DNA of 64,000 nucleotides from JACJXW01 sp964418125 (GTDB taxonomy: Bacteria > Bacteroidota > Bacteroidia > Chitinophagales > Saprospiraceae): the NCBI GenBank assembly GCA_964418125.1, contig CAYQKY010000006.1, positions 53,473 through 117,472 of the forward strand. The letters run 5' to 3'. Positions 16,564 to 25,884 of this stretch are shown piece after piece. The notes beneath the pieces are model-generated. The model was given only the letters and a program-made list of their open reading frames with translations. It was not told the DNA's origin and searched no databases. Within the stretch, counting starts at the first letter, position 1. Each line of letters begins with the position of its first letter. The position numbers were made by a program, and so were the translations under genes.

Positions 16564-18684
16564 CTACCGCTCCATACCGTCCTCCACCATCCCCAACTGA
16601 TACAACAAGAACCGCGTACGGAACTCATAATAATCGATCAGCTGGTCCGTCGACTGGCCGGAGCCGTGGCCGCTGTCATAGTTGATGTAGAGGAACACGG
16701 GGTCTATCTGCCCGGGGTTGTTCTGCAGGGCGGCGACGAACTTCTTGGCGTGCAGCGGGTCTACCCGGGAGTCGTTCTCGCCGGCGATGACCAGCGTCGT
16801 GGGGTGGTTGACGCCCATACGTATATTGTGGTAGGGCGAGTACTGCAGGATGTTCTGGAAGTCCTCTTTTTTGTCCGGGTCGCCGTACTCGGGGATCCAG
16901 TAGCGGGCGATGAGGAACTTGTGGTAGCGGATCATGTCGAGCAGGGGCACGGCGCAGACGGCCGTTTTGAACAGGTCGGGGCGCTGCGTGAGCACGGCGC
17001 CGACCAGCAGGCCGCCGTTACTGCCGCCTTCCATGGCCAGCTTGTCGGTATTGGTGTAGCCTTCTTTGATCAGGTACTCAGCGGCAGCGATGAAGTCGTC
17101 GAAGGTATTCTGCTTTTTGAACAGCATGCCGTCTTCGTGCCACTTTTCGCCGAACTCGTCACCTCCCCGGAGCCCCACCTCGGCATAGACGCCGCCCCGG
17201 TTGATGAACATGGCGCGAAGGCCCACAAAGGAGGGCGAGATCCCAATGTTGAACCCTCCGTAGCCGTAGAGCAGGGTAGGGTTCTTGCCGTTCAGCTCCA
17301 GCCCTTTTTTATGTACGATGAAGATGGGCACCCGGGCGCCGTCTTTGGAGTGAAAAAACTCGATGCGCGCCTCGATATCATCGGTATCGACCGGCACTTC
17401 CTGCTCGTAGAAGAGTTCCCATTTCAGGTTGTTGCTTTTCAGGTTTTCCGGATCGAGGCGAAAGATCTTCGATGGGCTGGTGAAGGTGCTCAGGCTGACA
17501 AAAACGGCGTCTACATCGCGGTTGTAGTTCACGCCGGACACGTTGCCGACTTCCGGCGCTTCGATCTCTTTGATGAATTTACCGTCGAGGGTGTAGAGGC
17601 GCAGGCGGCTGAGCACGTCCTTTTTTTCCTGGGCGATGATGTAGTCATCCGTTACGGTATACCCCTCCAGTATGATGTCTTCCCGTTCGGGAATGAGCAC
17701 TTTCCAGTTTTCGAAACCCGGCTTGCTCTTATCGGCCACCATCAGCTTGAAGTTGGGCGCCTCGTGGTTGGTGTAGAAGTAGATCTTGTCGCCGATGGCG
17801 TTGGGGGAAGCGCGGAACTTCTGGTTGGAATAGATCTCCGCCGGTTCTTCGCCCGAACCGATCGTTTTCATGCGGAGGGAGTGGGTGGCGTAGAAGTCGC
17901 CCTCGCTGTAGAAGGTCAGGTCGCTGTAGCGGGTATCGAAAACGGAGGCGACGTTCTTGGCATCGGCGGGGACGAGCAGGGCCACATCCTCGCTGCGCGG
18001 GCTGCCGATCTTGTGGAGGCGGACTTCCACCGGTTTCTGCTGGTCGATCATTTCCTGGGTGCGCACCCAGAGGTAGGCGTGCTTTTCATCCTTGGTCCAG
18101 GAGAAACCGCGCAGGCCTTCGATGGGGTCGCCGAGCACCTTGCCGGTTTTGGTGTCGATGATGTAGTAGGTGCTGATCTCCGCTCCTTTGGATTGCACGC
18201 CGACCGCCACCTTGTCCGCCTTCTGGGTGAAGTCCCGGCCGGTCATGGACGTCTTCCCGGAAGGGTCCAGCTTTTCCGGGTCGAACAGCAGGATGTCCTC
18301 CCCGTCAATGCGGGTATAGAGCTTTGACTGCTTGTCGCCCTTTTTTCGGATGGTAAAGAACTGCCGGTCGGCGACCAGCTGCATGGGGCTGATGATGTCG
18401 CGGTCGATATAGGCCTGTATCTCCTCGCGCAGGCCCGGCAGCATAGGGTAGGCGCCGTTGATATAATCGAGGGTGGCTTCGTGCTGGGCGCGGCTCCAAT
18501 TCTGGGCCTTGGGGTCTTTTTTGTCTTCCAGCCAGCGGTAGGGGTCGGTCAGCAGATAGCCGTGCAGGGTATCTGTCACAGGTTGTTCATCAGTATTGGG
18601 GAAGATAAATTGCGCTTTGGTTGTGTTTATCGACATCAGTGCAAATACGATTACGACGGTGGATTGTAGAATGGTACGTTTCAT
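16564..18684 (-). CDS. Prolyl oligopeptidase, family S9A
   Basis: About 706 residues from the ATG at 18684, which gives a clean signal peptide (MKRTILQSTVVIVFALMSINTTKAQ); the ATG at 18717 is less likely. The N-terminal seven-bladed propeller (about 30-430) includes DPYRWLED, the usual S9A opening. The C-terminal alpha/beta-hydrolase has the nucleophile GGSNGG (Ser555), the aspartate in GENDSRVDP and the histidine in DSGHGSG. The enzyme cuts short peptides after proline; with a signal peptide it probably works in the periplasm. A TAAATTTG promoter box lies 47 nt upstream. All catalytic residues are present and length is normal. Confidence 0.92.
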   Translation of the reverse strand: MKRTILQSTVVIVFALMSINTTKAQFIFPNTDEQPVTDTLHGYLLTDPYRWLEDKKDPKAQNWSRAQHEATLDYINGAYPMLPGLREEIQAYIDRDIISPMQLVADRQFFTIRKKGDKQSKLYTRIDGEDILLFDPEKLDPSGKTSMTGRDFTQKADKVAVGVQSKGAEISTYYIIDTKTGKVLGDPIEGLRGFSWTKDEKHAYLWVRTQEMIDQQKPVEVRLHKIGSPRSEDVALLVPADAKNVASVFDTRYSDLTFYSEGDFYATHSLRMKTIGSGEEPAEIYSNQKFRASPNAIGDKIYFYTNHEAPNFKLMVADKSKPGFENWKVLIPEREDIILEGYTVTDDYIIAQEKKDVLSRLRLYTLDGKFIKEIEAPEVGNVSGVNYNRDVDAVFVSLSTFTSPSKIFRLDPENLKSNNLKWELFYEQEVPVDTDDIEARIEFFHSKDGARVPIFIVHKKGLELNGKNPTLLYGYGGFNIGISPSFVGLRAMFINRGGVYAEVGLRGGDEFGEKWHEDGMLFKKQNTFDDFIAAAEYLIKEGYTNTDKLAMEGGSNGGLLVGAVLTQRPDLFKTAVCAVPLLDMIRYHKFLIARYWIPEYGDPDKKEDFQNILQYSPYHNIRMGVNHPTTLVIAGENDSRVDPLHAKKFVAALQNNPGQIDPVFLYINYDSGHGSGQSTDQLIDYYEFRTRFLLYQLGMVEDGMER

Positions 18685-18730
18685 CAGGGGAATGGTTTTG
18701 ATTTGGCCAAAGATCAAATTCAGTGGAGTG

Positions 18731-18738
18731 CAAATTTA
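18731..18738 (-). promoter_or_regulatory. Bacteroidota -7 box (TAAATTTG) for prolyl oligopeptidase
   Basis: A perfect TAnnTTTG match on the minus strand. The transcript would start near 18724, giving a leader of about 40 nt to the ATG at 18684. No good -33 TTG was found at the right spacing. Confidence 0.4.
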
Positions 18739-19222
18739 GGCAATGTTCCGGCAGGAAAGGGTAGAATTTTATACGATTGTTGGCTATTAATGGACAAATT
18801 GCCCGGCCTGTGAAATAGCGAGGCTTTCATCGGGGTTGTATCGTACCAGCATAGAGCCGCTCCTGTTCATTTTCCTTCCTCTTTTATTTTGAAAAATAAA
18901 ATATAAACGTAAATTTGTTATGTGACAGGCGGAATAACGGAAAAGGCACATTCTGATTACAAAAAGCCACACAAAAAAAGTAGTTTTGTAAAACAAAGTG
19001 CCGGGTGTTTCATTCCATCTGTTGAAAAAATCTTTATCCGCCCCGGTTTTCTTCACTTACCACCTATCCGGCCCGGGAAAAAGCAACTATCCGAAAAAAA
19101 ATAATGGTACTGCGCCGCAGTGCTGAAAAGTAGTTGGACGAAGCTTCATAAGCAGTATCGCTTCTGCGAGCCGTTTAGAATGGCTGTATTGTCATGTCTG
19201 TTGTGTCCAGCTATTCACCTGT
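18739..19222. other. Long AT-rich intergenic region
   Basis: No convincing gene. The minus-strand frame at 18787-19056 has an erratic composition, no signal and no family resemblance, so it is left out. The region separates the divergent S9A gene from the metalloprotease and ends in a palindromic repeat element (19223-19362). Confidence 0.4.
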
Positions 19223-19362
19223 AAGTACCTGGGCTGAAATGCTTAGACATGCACAGAAATGAGGAAATGCAGTCCGAATCTAAGCACGGCGGACATTTCC
19301 ACCGCATTTCCACCGCATTTCTGCGTATTTCCATGTATTTCCCTATTTCAGTCCAGGTACTT
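19223..19362. repeat. Palindromic intergenic element with GAAATG repeats, copy 1
   Basis: Outer arms AAGTACCTGGGCTGAAAT (19223-19240) and ATTTCAGTCCAGGTACTT (19345-19362) are complementary except for one wobble-type position. The interior has several GAAATG/CATTTC repeats that also pair. Shorter relatives are at 37496-37545 and 39422-39507; an 18-nt core, AGAAATGAGGAAATGCAG, is identical in copies 1 and 3. It resembles a small non-autonomous palindromic repeat family. Confidence 0.65.
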
Positions 19363-19482
19363 ATCCCACCGTAACTAAACCCACTATTCCCCGGTAATGG
19401 ACTTTTTTGAATGCCATTGCGAACAGGCAATGACGATGAATCAGGAGTATATTAGTGAATTGTACCAAAAATCGATTAGACG

Positions 19483-22473
19483 ATGATCTCAAAAACGAAG
19501 TTCCCCTTACTCGGGCTGTTATTTCTGTTGGCGGCCCTTACCCTACATGCTCAGCAACAGGATGTTATCCGGTGTTATACCGTAGAGGCCAACCAGGAGT
19601 TGCGGGAGAAATACCCTCAACTCGGTACCATGGAAGAATTTGAACAATGGCTGGCCCCCCGCGTGCGGGCCTACAAACAGGAGCTGGCCGCCAAACGGCA
19701 GGTAGTGCTTACCATTCCGGTTGTCTTTCACATTATCCATAATGGCGAGCCGGCGGGAACGGGAGACAACCTCAGCTCCACCTACATAAATGCTCAGATC
19801 GATCAGCTGAACAATGACTTTCGCCGCATTCTGGGCACCTCCGGGTACAACGACAACTCCGTCGGTGCGGACACGGAGATCGAATTCTGCCCGGCAGCCG
19901 TAGCGCCCGGCGGCGCCACCCTGGCCGAGCCCGGCATCAACCGCATCGACCGCAATGCCAAAGGATGGAGCGCTCCGCCCTACGGCTCCTGTTCCGGTGG
20001 GTTCAATGATTCCTACATCGAAGGGACCATCAAGCCACAGTCCCAATGGGACCCCAACCAGTACTTCAACATCTGGGTAATGGATGTCAACTGCAACATC
20101 CTCGGCTACGCCCAGTTCCCCAGCCAGTCGGGCCTGCCGGGCCTCAATTCCAACGGCGGCCCTTCCGGTACGGACGGGGTGGTGCTGCTCACCTCAACCG
20201 TAGGCAGCACCGATACGCCCAACCCACAGGGAGGTTCCTACGGCCAGGGGCGCACCGGCACCCACGAGGTGGGCCACTTCTTCGGGCTGCGCCACATCTG
20301 GGGCGACGGCGGCTGCGGCATCGACGACTACTGCGCCGACACGCCGGAGTCGGACGCCGCCAACTACGGCTGCCCCACCACCCATGTCTCCTGCGGCTCC
20401 ACCGATATGGTCCGCAACTATATGGACTATACCAATGACGCCTGTATGAACATCTTCACCCAGGATCAGAAGGCCCGCATGCAGGCCGTGATGGCCAATA
20501 GCCCGCGCCGGGCTTCCCTGGCTGCCTCCACTGCCTGCTCCGGAGGGAGCGGCGGGCCTGCCTGTTCTGCCTCCATCAGCTCTTTTCCCTACACCGAAGG
20601 TTTTGAAAGCGGCGCCGGCGACTGGTTGCAGGGTTCGGGAGATGAGTTCAACTGGACGAACCAGACAGGAGGCACTCCCTCCTCCGGCACCGGCCCTTCC
20701 GGAGCGGCAGAAGGCTTTTACTACATGTACGTGGAGGCGTCCAGCCCCAATTATCCCGCTAAGCGGGCGATTCTGGAGTCTCCCTGCTTCGACCTTTCCG
20801 GGAAGAGCTTTGCCGAGATCCAGTTTCAGTATCACATGCTGGGAGACGCCGTCGGAAGCCTGGAGCTGCAGGCCAGCGCCGATGGAAGCAGTTGGGCGAC
20901 GGTATGGTCCCGCAGCGGCGCCCAGGGCAGCAACTGGGTGGGAGAAAGCGCCGGCCTTTCCGCCTACAGAGGGGAGAGCCAGCTGCGCCTCCGCTTCCTG
21001 GCCACTACTGCCAACTCCTGGCAGGGCGACATCTGCATCGATGATATTACGGTTCTGGCCAGCGACAGCGCTCCGCCGGTGGCGGACTTCAGCGCCAGCG
21101 CCACCACCATTACAGAAGGGCAGAGCGTTACCTTTACCGACCTTTCCACCAATGGCGCTACTTCCTGGTCGTGGTCCTTTCCGGGAGGCAGCCCTTCGGC
21201 CAGCACGGCTCAGAACCCTACGGTAACCTACAACACCGCCGGTACTTACAACGTGAGCCTGACGGCCGCCAACGCCAGCGGAAGTGATACGGAAACCAAA
21301 ACGGCCTATATCCGGGTGAATCCTCCCGGCAGCGGCGGGTGCGCCAGTGGTGTCAGCGCCTTTCCTTATGAAGAAAGCTTTGAGAGCGGTTTTGGTGACT
21401 GGGCACAGGAAAGCGGCGACGATTTCAACTGGACGCGCAACAGCGGCGGTACGCCCTCCAGCGGAACCGGCCCGGGCAGCGCCGTCGATGGCAACTGGTA
21501 TGCCTACATGGAAGCTTCCAGCCCCAATTATTCCAATAAGGTAGCGGTACTTAACAGCCCCTGCTTCGACCTTTCTTCGGCCAGCAATGCCTCGTTCGGC
21601 TTCCGCTATCACATGTACGGGGCCTCCTTCATGGGCAGCCTGCAGCTGCAGGCGCGGCAGGCCGGCAGCAGCACCTGGGCCGCGGTATGGACGCGCAGTG
21701 GAAACCAGGGCAATGCCTGGCTCATGGCCAATGTAGACCTCAGCGCCTACGCCGGCGATGGCGTGGAGCTCCGTTTTGTCGGCATCACCGGAACGACCTG
21801 GCAGGGCGATATGGCCATTGACGCTCTCACTATGACGACGGGCGCCGGCGGCGGCTGCGCCGATGTTACCCTGGACATAGTACTGGATAATTATCCCGAA
21901 GAGACGGACTGGGAGATCACCGATGCCGGCGGCAATATCGTGGCTTTCGGCGGGCCTTACGGCAGCCAGCCCGATGGGTCTACCGTCGTCGAAACCACCT
22001 GCCTCAGCGCCGGCTGCTACGACCTTACCATCTATGATTCTTACGGAGATGGCATTTGCTGTTCTTACGGATTTGGGAATTATGTTTTGAGAGATGCAAC
22101 GGGGGCTGTTTTGGCATCCGGAGATGTTTTCGGATACGAGGAAACGACGAGCTTCTGCATTAATACCGGCGCCCGTCCCGGCACGGGTACAGTATGGAAT
22201 GAAAAGCTGGCGGATGGCTCCCGGCGGGAAACCCTGCAACTCTTCCCCAACCCGGCAAGGGAGCGGCTCACCGTTCAGTACGAATCGAAGGAAGAGCGGG
22301 CGGTGCAGGTGCGCATCACCAGCCTTCTGGGCCAGGAAGTACAGCTCCGGCAATGGAAACTGGCGGCCGGGCGAAACGAGAAGGAGTTCGATACCGGCAA
22401 TTTGCAACCGGGTACTTATCTGCTGCACATTGAAGGAGAGGTTTTTGGCACGCGTTTTGTTGTAATCAGATAG
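19483..22473 (+). CDS. Secreted M43-type zinc metalloprotease with two MAM-like domains, PKD domain and T9SS sorting domain
   Basis: A 996-residue secreted protein. Signal peptide about 1-24 (ending LTLHAQ); pro-region to about 80; metallopeptidase about 80-345 with HEVGHFFGLRH (His261, Glu262, His265, His271) and a Met-turn region NYMDYTNDAC, as in the pappalysin/cytophagalysin family. Two duplicated MAM-like beta-sandwiches follow (about 365-525 and 625-785; each with FPY.E.FESG and a WQGD..ID motif) with a PKD domain between them (PVADFSASATTITEGQ). A final beta-domain is followed by a type A T9SS sorting domain (LQLFPNPARERLTVQY). It would be exported by Sec and then T9SS and attached to the cell surface or released. 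Protein substrate unknown. A strong terminator follows. Confidence 0.9.
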   Translation: MISKTKFPLLGLLFLLAALTLHAQQQDVIRCYTVEANQELREKYPQLGTMEEFEQWLAPRVRAYKQELAAKRQVVLTIPVVFHIIHNGEPAGTGDNLSSTYINAQIDQLNNDFRRILGTSGYNDNSVGADTEIEFCPAAVAPGGATLAEPGINRIDRNAKGWSAPPYGSCSGGFNDSYIEGTIKPQSQWDPNQYFNIWVMDVNCNILGYAQFPSQSGLPGLNSNGGPSGTDGVVLLTSTVGSTDTPNPQGGSYGQGRTGTHEVGHFFGLRHIWGDGGCGIDDYCADTPESDAANYGCPTTHVSCGSTDMVRNYMDYTNDACMNIFTQDQKARMQAVMANSPRRASLAASTACSGGSGGPACSASISSFPYTEGFESGAGDWLQGSGDEFNWTNQTGGTPSSGTGPSGAAEGFYYMYVEASSPNYPAKRAILESPCFDLSGKSFAEIQFQYHMLGDAVGSLELQASADGSSWATVWSRSGAQGSNWVGESAGLSAYRGESQLRLRFLATTANSWQGDICIDDITVLASDSAPPVADFSASATTITEGQSVTFTDLSTNGATSWSWSFPGGSPSASTAQNPTVTYNTAGTYNVSLTAANASGSDTETKTAYIRVNPPGSGGCASGVSAFPYEESFESGFGDWAQESGDDFNWTRNSGGTPSSGTGPGSAVDGNWYAYMEASSPNYSNKVAVLNSPCFDLSSASNASFGFRYHMYGASFMGSLQLQARQAGSSTWAAVWTRSGNQGNAWLMANVDLSAYAGDGVELRFVGITGTTWQGDMAIDALTMTTGAGGGCADVTLDIVLDNYPEETDWEITDAGGNIVAFGGPYGSQPDGSTVVETTCLSAGCYDLTIYDSYGDGICCSYGFGNYVLRDATGAVLASGDVFGYEETTSFCINTGARPGTGTVWNEKLADGSRRETLQLFPNPARERLTVQYESKEERAVQVRITSLLGQEVQLRQWKLAAGRNEKEFDTGNLQPGTYLLHIEGEVFGTRFVVIR

Positions 22474-22501
22474 TATCCAGAAATCTTTGAGAGGTTTCAT
22501 C

Positions 22502-22536
22502 TCCCCCATGGCCTTCGGGCAGTGGGGGATTTTTTA
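22502..22536 (+). terminator. Rho-independent terminator after metalloprotease
   Basis: TCCCCCA pairs with TGGGGGA over a short loop with TTCG, followed directly by TTTTTTATTT. It begins 29 bp after the stop codon. The convergent gene at 22647-22937 would also benefit only weakly, because its side lacks an A-run hairpin geometry. Confidence 0.85.
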
Positions 22537-22646
22537 TTTCTGGCGGGCTACATTTATGTGGCCCTTAATAAATGATGAAGCAGCAGCCACAAGACGGCTA
22601 CTGCTTCAGCTCGCTGTTCAAGAATAATATTTGTTCACAGGAGGGT

Positions 22647-22937
22647 TTACAGGTTGTACTCTTCTTCGAGTTCTTCCATCATTTCCTCATGGTCATCGTC
22701 TTTCAGGCCATCCAGCATTTTTTCCACCTCTTCCATTTCCCGCTTCCGTTTTTCTTCATTGGCCTGGTATTCCTGGTTGCTGGAATATATCTCGAAGATA
22801 AAGGCGACGGTAAAGAGGAACAAAATATGAACGATCATGTTGGCGGCCCCCATGATGAGGAGGGCAAACCAGGTGGCTACGAGGGTAATCCCTACCGCAG
22901 CGAAAAAGCCTGGGAATATTTTTTCTAGGGTGCGCAT
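22647..22937 (-). CDS. Small two-helix membrane protein with acidic coiled-coil tail
   Basis: A 96-residue protein with two hydrophobic segments (about 8-28 and 32-51) and a charged C-terminal half (KRKREMEEVEKMLDGLKDDD) predicted to be a coiled coil in the cytoplasm. The opposite strand has an overlapping open frame without such features. No family recognised. It stands alone between a terminator and the HAD gene in divergent orientation. A real gene is likely from the coherent topology, but function is unknown. Confidence 0.65.
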   Translation of the reverse strand: MRTLEKIFPGFFAAVGITLVATWFALLIMGAANMIVHILFLFTVAFIFEIYSSNQEYQANEEKRKREMEEVEKMLDGLKDDDHEEMMEELEEEYNL

Positions 22938-23118
22938 AATGCTACGGTTTAGTGATCCTTTATCAAAGAAGGTTTTTATAATCCACCATTAAATTCCGCC
23001 TTTTTATTGTTATCAGGGATGACTTTCGTCAGTAGGGCCAGGTGAGAATTATCAAAGCCTGTGCAGGCAGTGGCAGGAAATGCTTACCTTCGGCCTTCCA
23101 CTGGAAAATGACAAAATT

Positions 23119-23772
23119 ATGAAAGGGGTTATCTTCGACATGGACGGAACAATGGTGGACAACATGATGACGCACCACCGCGCCTGGCAGCGAAAGCTGG
23201 TTGCCCTGGGCCTGGAGCTATCCCTGGAAGAGGTGAAGGAAAAGGTTCATGGCGTCAATACCGAGATCCTGGAGCGGTTGTTCGGAGACAGGTTCACTCC
23301 TGAAGAGCGGTTAGAGATCTCCCGGGAAAAAGAGGCCGAATACCGGGCTATCTTTCGCAGCGAGCTCCGCCTGATAAAGGGGCTGCCGGAATTCCTGGAC
23401 GAGCTGGCCGCCACCGGCATCCCCATGGCGGTCGGGACGGCGGCGCCGCCGGAAAACATGGATTTCGTCCTGGATGAACTCAACATCCGCCATTATTTTC
23501 AGGGGGTATTTCACGCGGGAAGTGTTTCGAGAGGGAAGCCCGACCCGGAAATATTTGAGATGGCCGCCGGCAGCATGGGCCTGTCCCCGAGAGATTGCCT
23601 GATATTTGAAGACAGCCCCACGGGGGCGGAGGCGGCCCGCCGGGCGGGAAGCTCCACCATCATCATTACCACCACCCATCAGGAGGCGGAATTTCGGCAG
23701 TTTCCCAATGTGAAGAAGTGCATTCCCGATTTTTCGGGGGTTACGGTTGATGGGATTCGGCAAATTCTTTAA
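23119..23772 (+). CDS. HAD-superfamily phosphatase, beta-phosphoglucomutase-like
   Basis: A 217-residue protein starting at 23119 so that the HAD motif I, FDMDGTMVDN, lies at the N-terminus (the ATG at 23080 would add 13 unrelated residues). A helical cap follows, then motif II in VGTAAP, the motif III Lys in RGKPDPEIF and motif IV in IFEDSPTGAEAARRAG. Members act as sugar-phosphate phosphatases or beta-phosphoglucomutases in the cytoplasm; the DxDGT nucleophile/acid pair is present. The stop codon is only 24 bp from the next gene, a GHMP kinase, so the two are likely co-translated. Substrate unknown. Confidence 0.87.
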   Translation: MKGVIFDMDGTMVDNMMTHHRAWQRKLVALGLELSLEEVKEKVHGVNTEILERLFGDRFTPEERLEISREKEAEYRAIFRSELRLIKGLPEFLDELAATGIPMAVGTAAPPENMDFVLDELNIRHYFQGVFHAGSVSRGKPDPEIFEMAAGSMGLSPRDCLIFEDSPTGAEAARRAGSSTIIITTTHQEAEFRQFPNVKKCIPDFSGVTVDGIRQIL

Positions 23773-23795
23773 ATTTCTGCGAAAAAGCAGCTCCC

Positions 23796-24713
23796 ATCGA
23801 AAAGACATTTTACACCAACGGCAAACTCCTGCTCACCGGCGAGTACTTCGTGCTCGACGGCGCCCTCGCCCTGGCCCTGCCCGTCCGCCTCGGCCAGCGG
23901 CTGACGGTGGCCGAACGCCCTGGCCGGGACAACCACCACTGGGTGAGCCTGGACCATCAGGGGCGCCCCTGGTTCGAAGGGCGCTTTGCACCTACCGGGG
24001 CCTACATCTCCGGCAACAACGAAGAAACCGGCAACCGCCTGGAGCAGCTCTTCCGGGCCATCGAGCAGCAGCGGCCCGACTTCTGGCTGGGAAAGCTCCC
24101 TCTGCGTTTCGAAACGCGCCTGGGCTTTCCCCGCGAGTGGGGCCTGGGCAGCAGCTCTACCCTGGTGGCCGCCCTGGCCGCCTGGGCGGAGGTAGATGCC
24201 TTCCAGCTCCTGGAAGATACCTTCGGCGGCTCCGGATACGACATTGCCTGCGCTCATGCCCGGCAGCCCATCCTCTTTCAGCGCCGCGACGGCAGAGGGC
24301 AATATGTGGAATGCCCCTACAAGCCTCCCTTTGCCGAAAACATCTGTTTTATCTACCTGGGTAAAAAACAGGACAGCCGCAAGGGCATCGCCCGATACCA
24401 CGAAGTGGTTAAGGACTCCCCCCGCCTCATCGAAGGCGTTTCCCGCCTGGCCATGGACTTCCTCGGCGCCCGCACGGTAAAGGAGGGTATTGCCATAATG
24501 GATGCCCATGAAAAGCTGGTGGGAGATGCCTTGCAGCTTCCTAAGGCCAAAGAACGCTACTTTTACAACTTCCCCGGCGCCGTCAAGTCGCTGGGCGCCT
24601 GGGGCGGCGACTTTGTGATGGCGCTGAGCGAAAAGCCCGCAGAGGCCACCCGGCAGTATTTCCGGGTGAAGGGATTCGAGACGGTGTTTACCTGGGAGGA
24701 GATGGTGTTGTGA
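23796..24713 (+). CDS. GHMP-family kinase (mevalonate-kinase-like) with a non-standard start
   Basis: The protein has the GHMP signature GLGSSST (in EWGLGSSSTLVAALAA), the SGYDIACA motif and a C-terminal GAWGGDF segment. Database members begin close to K-FYSNGKLLLTGEY. That N-terminus is present here in frame (EKTFYTNGKLLLTGEY), but the codon before Glu-Lys-Thr is ATC (23796). No ATG, GTG or TTG lies between the upstream stop (23748) and the GTG at 23850, which would cut off 18 conserved residues including the first strand. So either ATC is used as start, or ATG was mutated or misread. The kinase phosphorylates a small metabolite; the mevalonate assignment is not proven because no other pathway genes are nearby. 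Confidence 0.82.
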   Translation: MEKTFYTNGKLLLTGEYFVLDGALALALPVRLGQRLTVAERPGRDNHHWVSLDHQGRPWFEGRFAPTGAYISGNNEETGNRLEQLFRAIEQQRPDFWLGKLPLRFETRLGFPREWGLGSSSTLVAALAAWAEVDAFQLLEDTFGGSGYDIACAHARQPILFQRRDGRGQYVECPYKPPFAENICFIYLGKKQDSRKGIARYHEVVKDSPRLIEGVSRLAMDFLGARTVKEGIAIMDAHEKLVGDALQLPKAKERYFYNFPGAVKSLGAWGGDFVMALSEKPAEATRQYFRVKGFETVFTWEEMVL

Positions 24714-24986
24714 CCTTCCCGGGCCTGGGCTTTGGACGTGCCTTATTTGAAGTCGGAAAGCGGAAACTTGCCCGGCTGAGCACAGCGAAGACGGGCCGGA
24801 ATTTTTCGCGCTGATTGCTGCCACGAAGGGGTTGAGAATGCTTCACCATAAAAATAACTAGGGCCGCTTTCACTAGTAGTCCAGTTCCGGGAGGCGAGTG
24901 AGAAAAACAAGTGAAACTTCTTGTTTTTAAAGAAAACAATTTGTATTTTTACCTGCCTTGTTTACCGACTAAAAAACTCACTCACC

Positions 24987-25421
24987 ATGCAAAACCTTGT
25001 CCCCTATCTCATGTTCGATGGCGACTGTGAAGAGGCCATCAATTTCTACAAAGAAGCGCTGAACGGAGAGATCGGCTATATCGGCCGCTTCGGTGACGGC
25101 CAAATGGAGAATGTGCCGGAAGAGGCCAAAAACCGGGTCATGCACAGCAGCCTGAAATTCTGGGGCGGCGACATCATGGCTTCCGACACCATGCCCGGCG
25201 CACCTTTTACTTCCGACGGCAAAGGCAATCAGATCCACCTCAGCCTGAGTTTCGACGACTTGGGCAAACAGGAGGCCGTTTTCAACAAATTGAAGGAAGA
25301 AGGAGAAGTAACGATGGAGTTGCAGGACACTTTCTGGGGCGACCGCTTCGGCATGCTCACCGACCGGTTCGGCATCAGCTGGATGCTGAGCTGCCGGGTG
25401 GGGGAACCGGCTGAGAGCTGA
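24987..25421 (+). CDS. PhnB-like VOC-superfamily protein
   Basis: A 144-residue protein in the PhnB/3-demethylubiquinone-9 methyltransferase-like subgroup of the vicinal-oxygen-chelate fold: VPYLMFDGDCEEAINFYKEA, the central MASDTMPG and the closing TDRFGISWML. The start at 24987 matches the family; the longer frame from 24921 adds an unrelated leader. Such proteins are cytoplasmic dimers that may bind a small hydrophobic ligand; the metal-binding residues of true dioxygenases are not all obvious. Stand-alone gene; role unknown. Confidence 0.85.
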   Translation: MQNLVPYLMFDGDCEEAINFYKEALNGEIGYIGRFGDGQMENVPEEAKNRVMHSSLKFWGGDIMASDTMPGAPFTSDGKGNQIHLSLSFDDLGKQEAVFNKLKEEGEVTMELQDTFWGDRFGMLTDRFGISWMLSCRVGEPAES

Positions 25422-25476
25422 TAGAGGGCGGGTTATTACCTGGCACGGGCCGGGCGCCCGCCTGTATTGTTATTGG

Positions 25477-25671
25477 TTATTGGCCCCCGTAGTTTTCCGG
25501 TTTTAAGGAATTGGCTGTTTGCACTGCAGTTTCCGGCAGTACGTAGCGCTCCCGGATGATCGTCCGCGCCTGTTCCAGCACAGTGGCTTTCTCTTCGAAG
25601 CTGATGGGTTGGCAGAAGACGAAAAACGGCAAAGGCATTATCAATATTCCGGGTAGTTTTTTCATGTTCAT
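25477..25671 (-). pseudogene. N-terminal fragment resembling an S41-family peptidase
   Basis: A 64-residue frame with a signal-peptide-like start (MKKLPGILIMPLPFFVFCQ) and then EQARTIIRERYVLPETA, which resembles the N-terminal helical domain of secreted S41 (TSPc) peptidases. It stops after about 64 residues, long before any catalytic domain, and no continuation is visible. Further upstream on the same strand (about 25744-25860) a short frame reads LNARMLLLYGAADEKVNIPE, reminiscent of the C-terminus of an alpha/beta hydrolase. The whole 25422-25884 gap therefore looks like gene debris. Resemblance by eye only. Confidence 0.4.
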
Positions 25672-25884
25672 AAAAATTTTCCCTCTTGTGATAAACCTGG
25701 CAGGTTAGGTGTCTGTACAAAGAAAGAGTAAGAAACTAACCCAATGGCCGCCTTTCCGGAATGTTCACCTTCTCATCGGCGGCCCCATAGAGCAGCAGCA
25801 TTCGGGCGTTCAAATTGCGGAGCAGCAGGGACGACGGCAAACTTTATTGGAAAAACTACGCTCACATACATTCCAGTCCATTAT

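Noticed and set aside
16666..18327. 553-aa open frame on the plus strand
   Set aside because: It overlaps the complete prolyl oligopeptidase on the other strand; composition (Val/Asp/His/Gly-rich) is that of an antisense shadow in GC-rich DNA.
18787..19056. 89-aa minus-strand frame
   Set aside because: No signal peptide, domain or consistent composition; lies in an AT-rich intergenic region.
8970..19222. Shared 15-nt string GCTATTCACCTGTAA at about 8972 and 19209
   Set aside because: A single short match without matching flanks or structure; probably chance or a fragment of a common repeat.
19200..19370. CRISPR-like array, because of repeated CATTTCCACCG units
   Set aside because: The units are short, unevenly spaced and self-complementary, with no distinct spacers; it is one palindromic element.
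20194..22509. 771-aa open frame on the minus strand
   Set aside because: Antisense of the metalloprotease, whose domains are clearly recognisable. The frame has no start signal and is Gly/Ala/Arg-rich.
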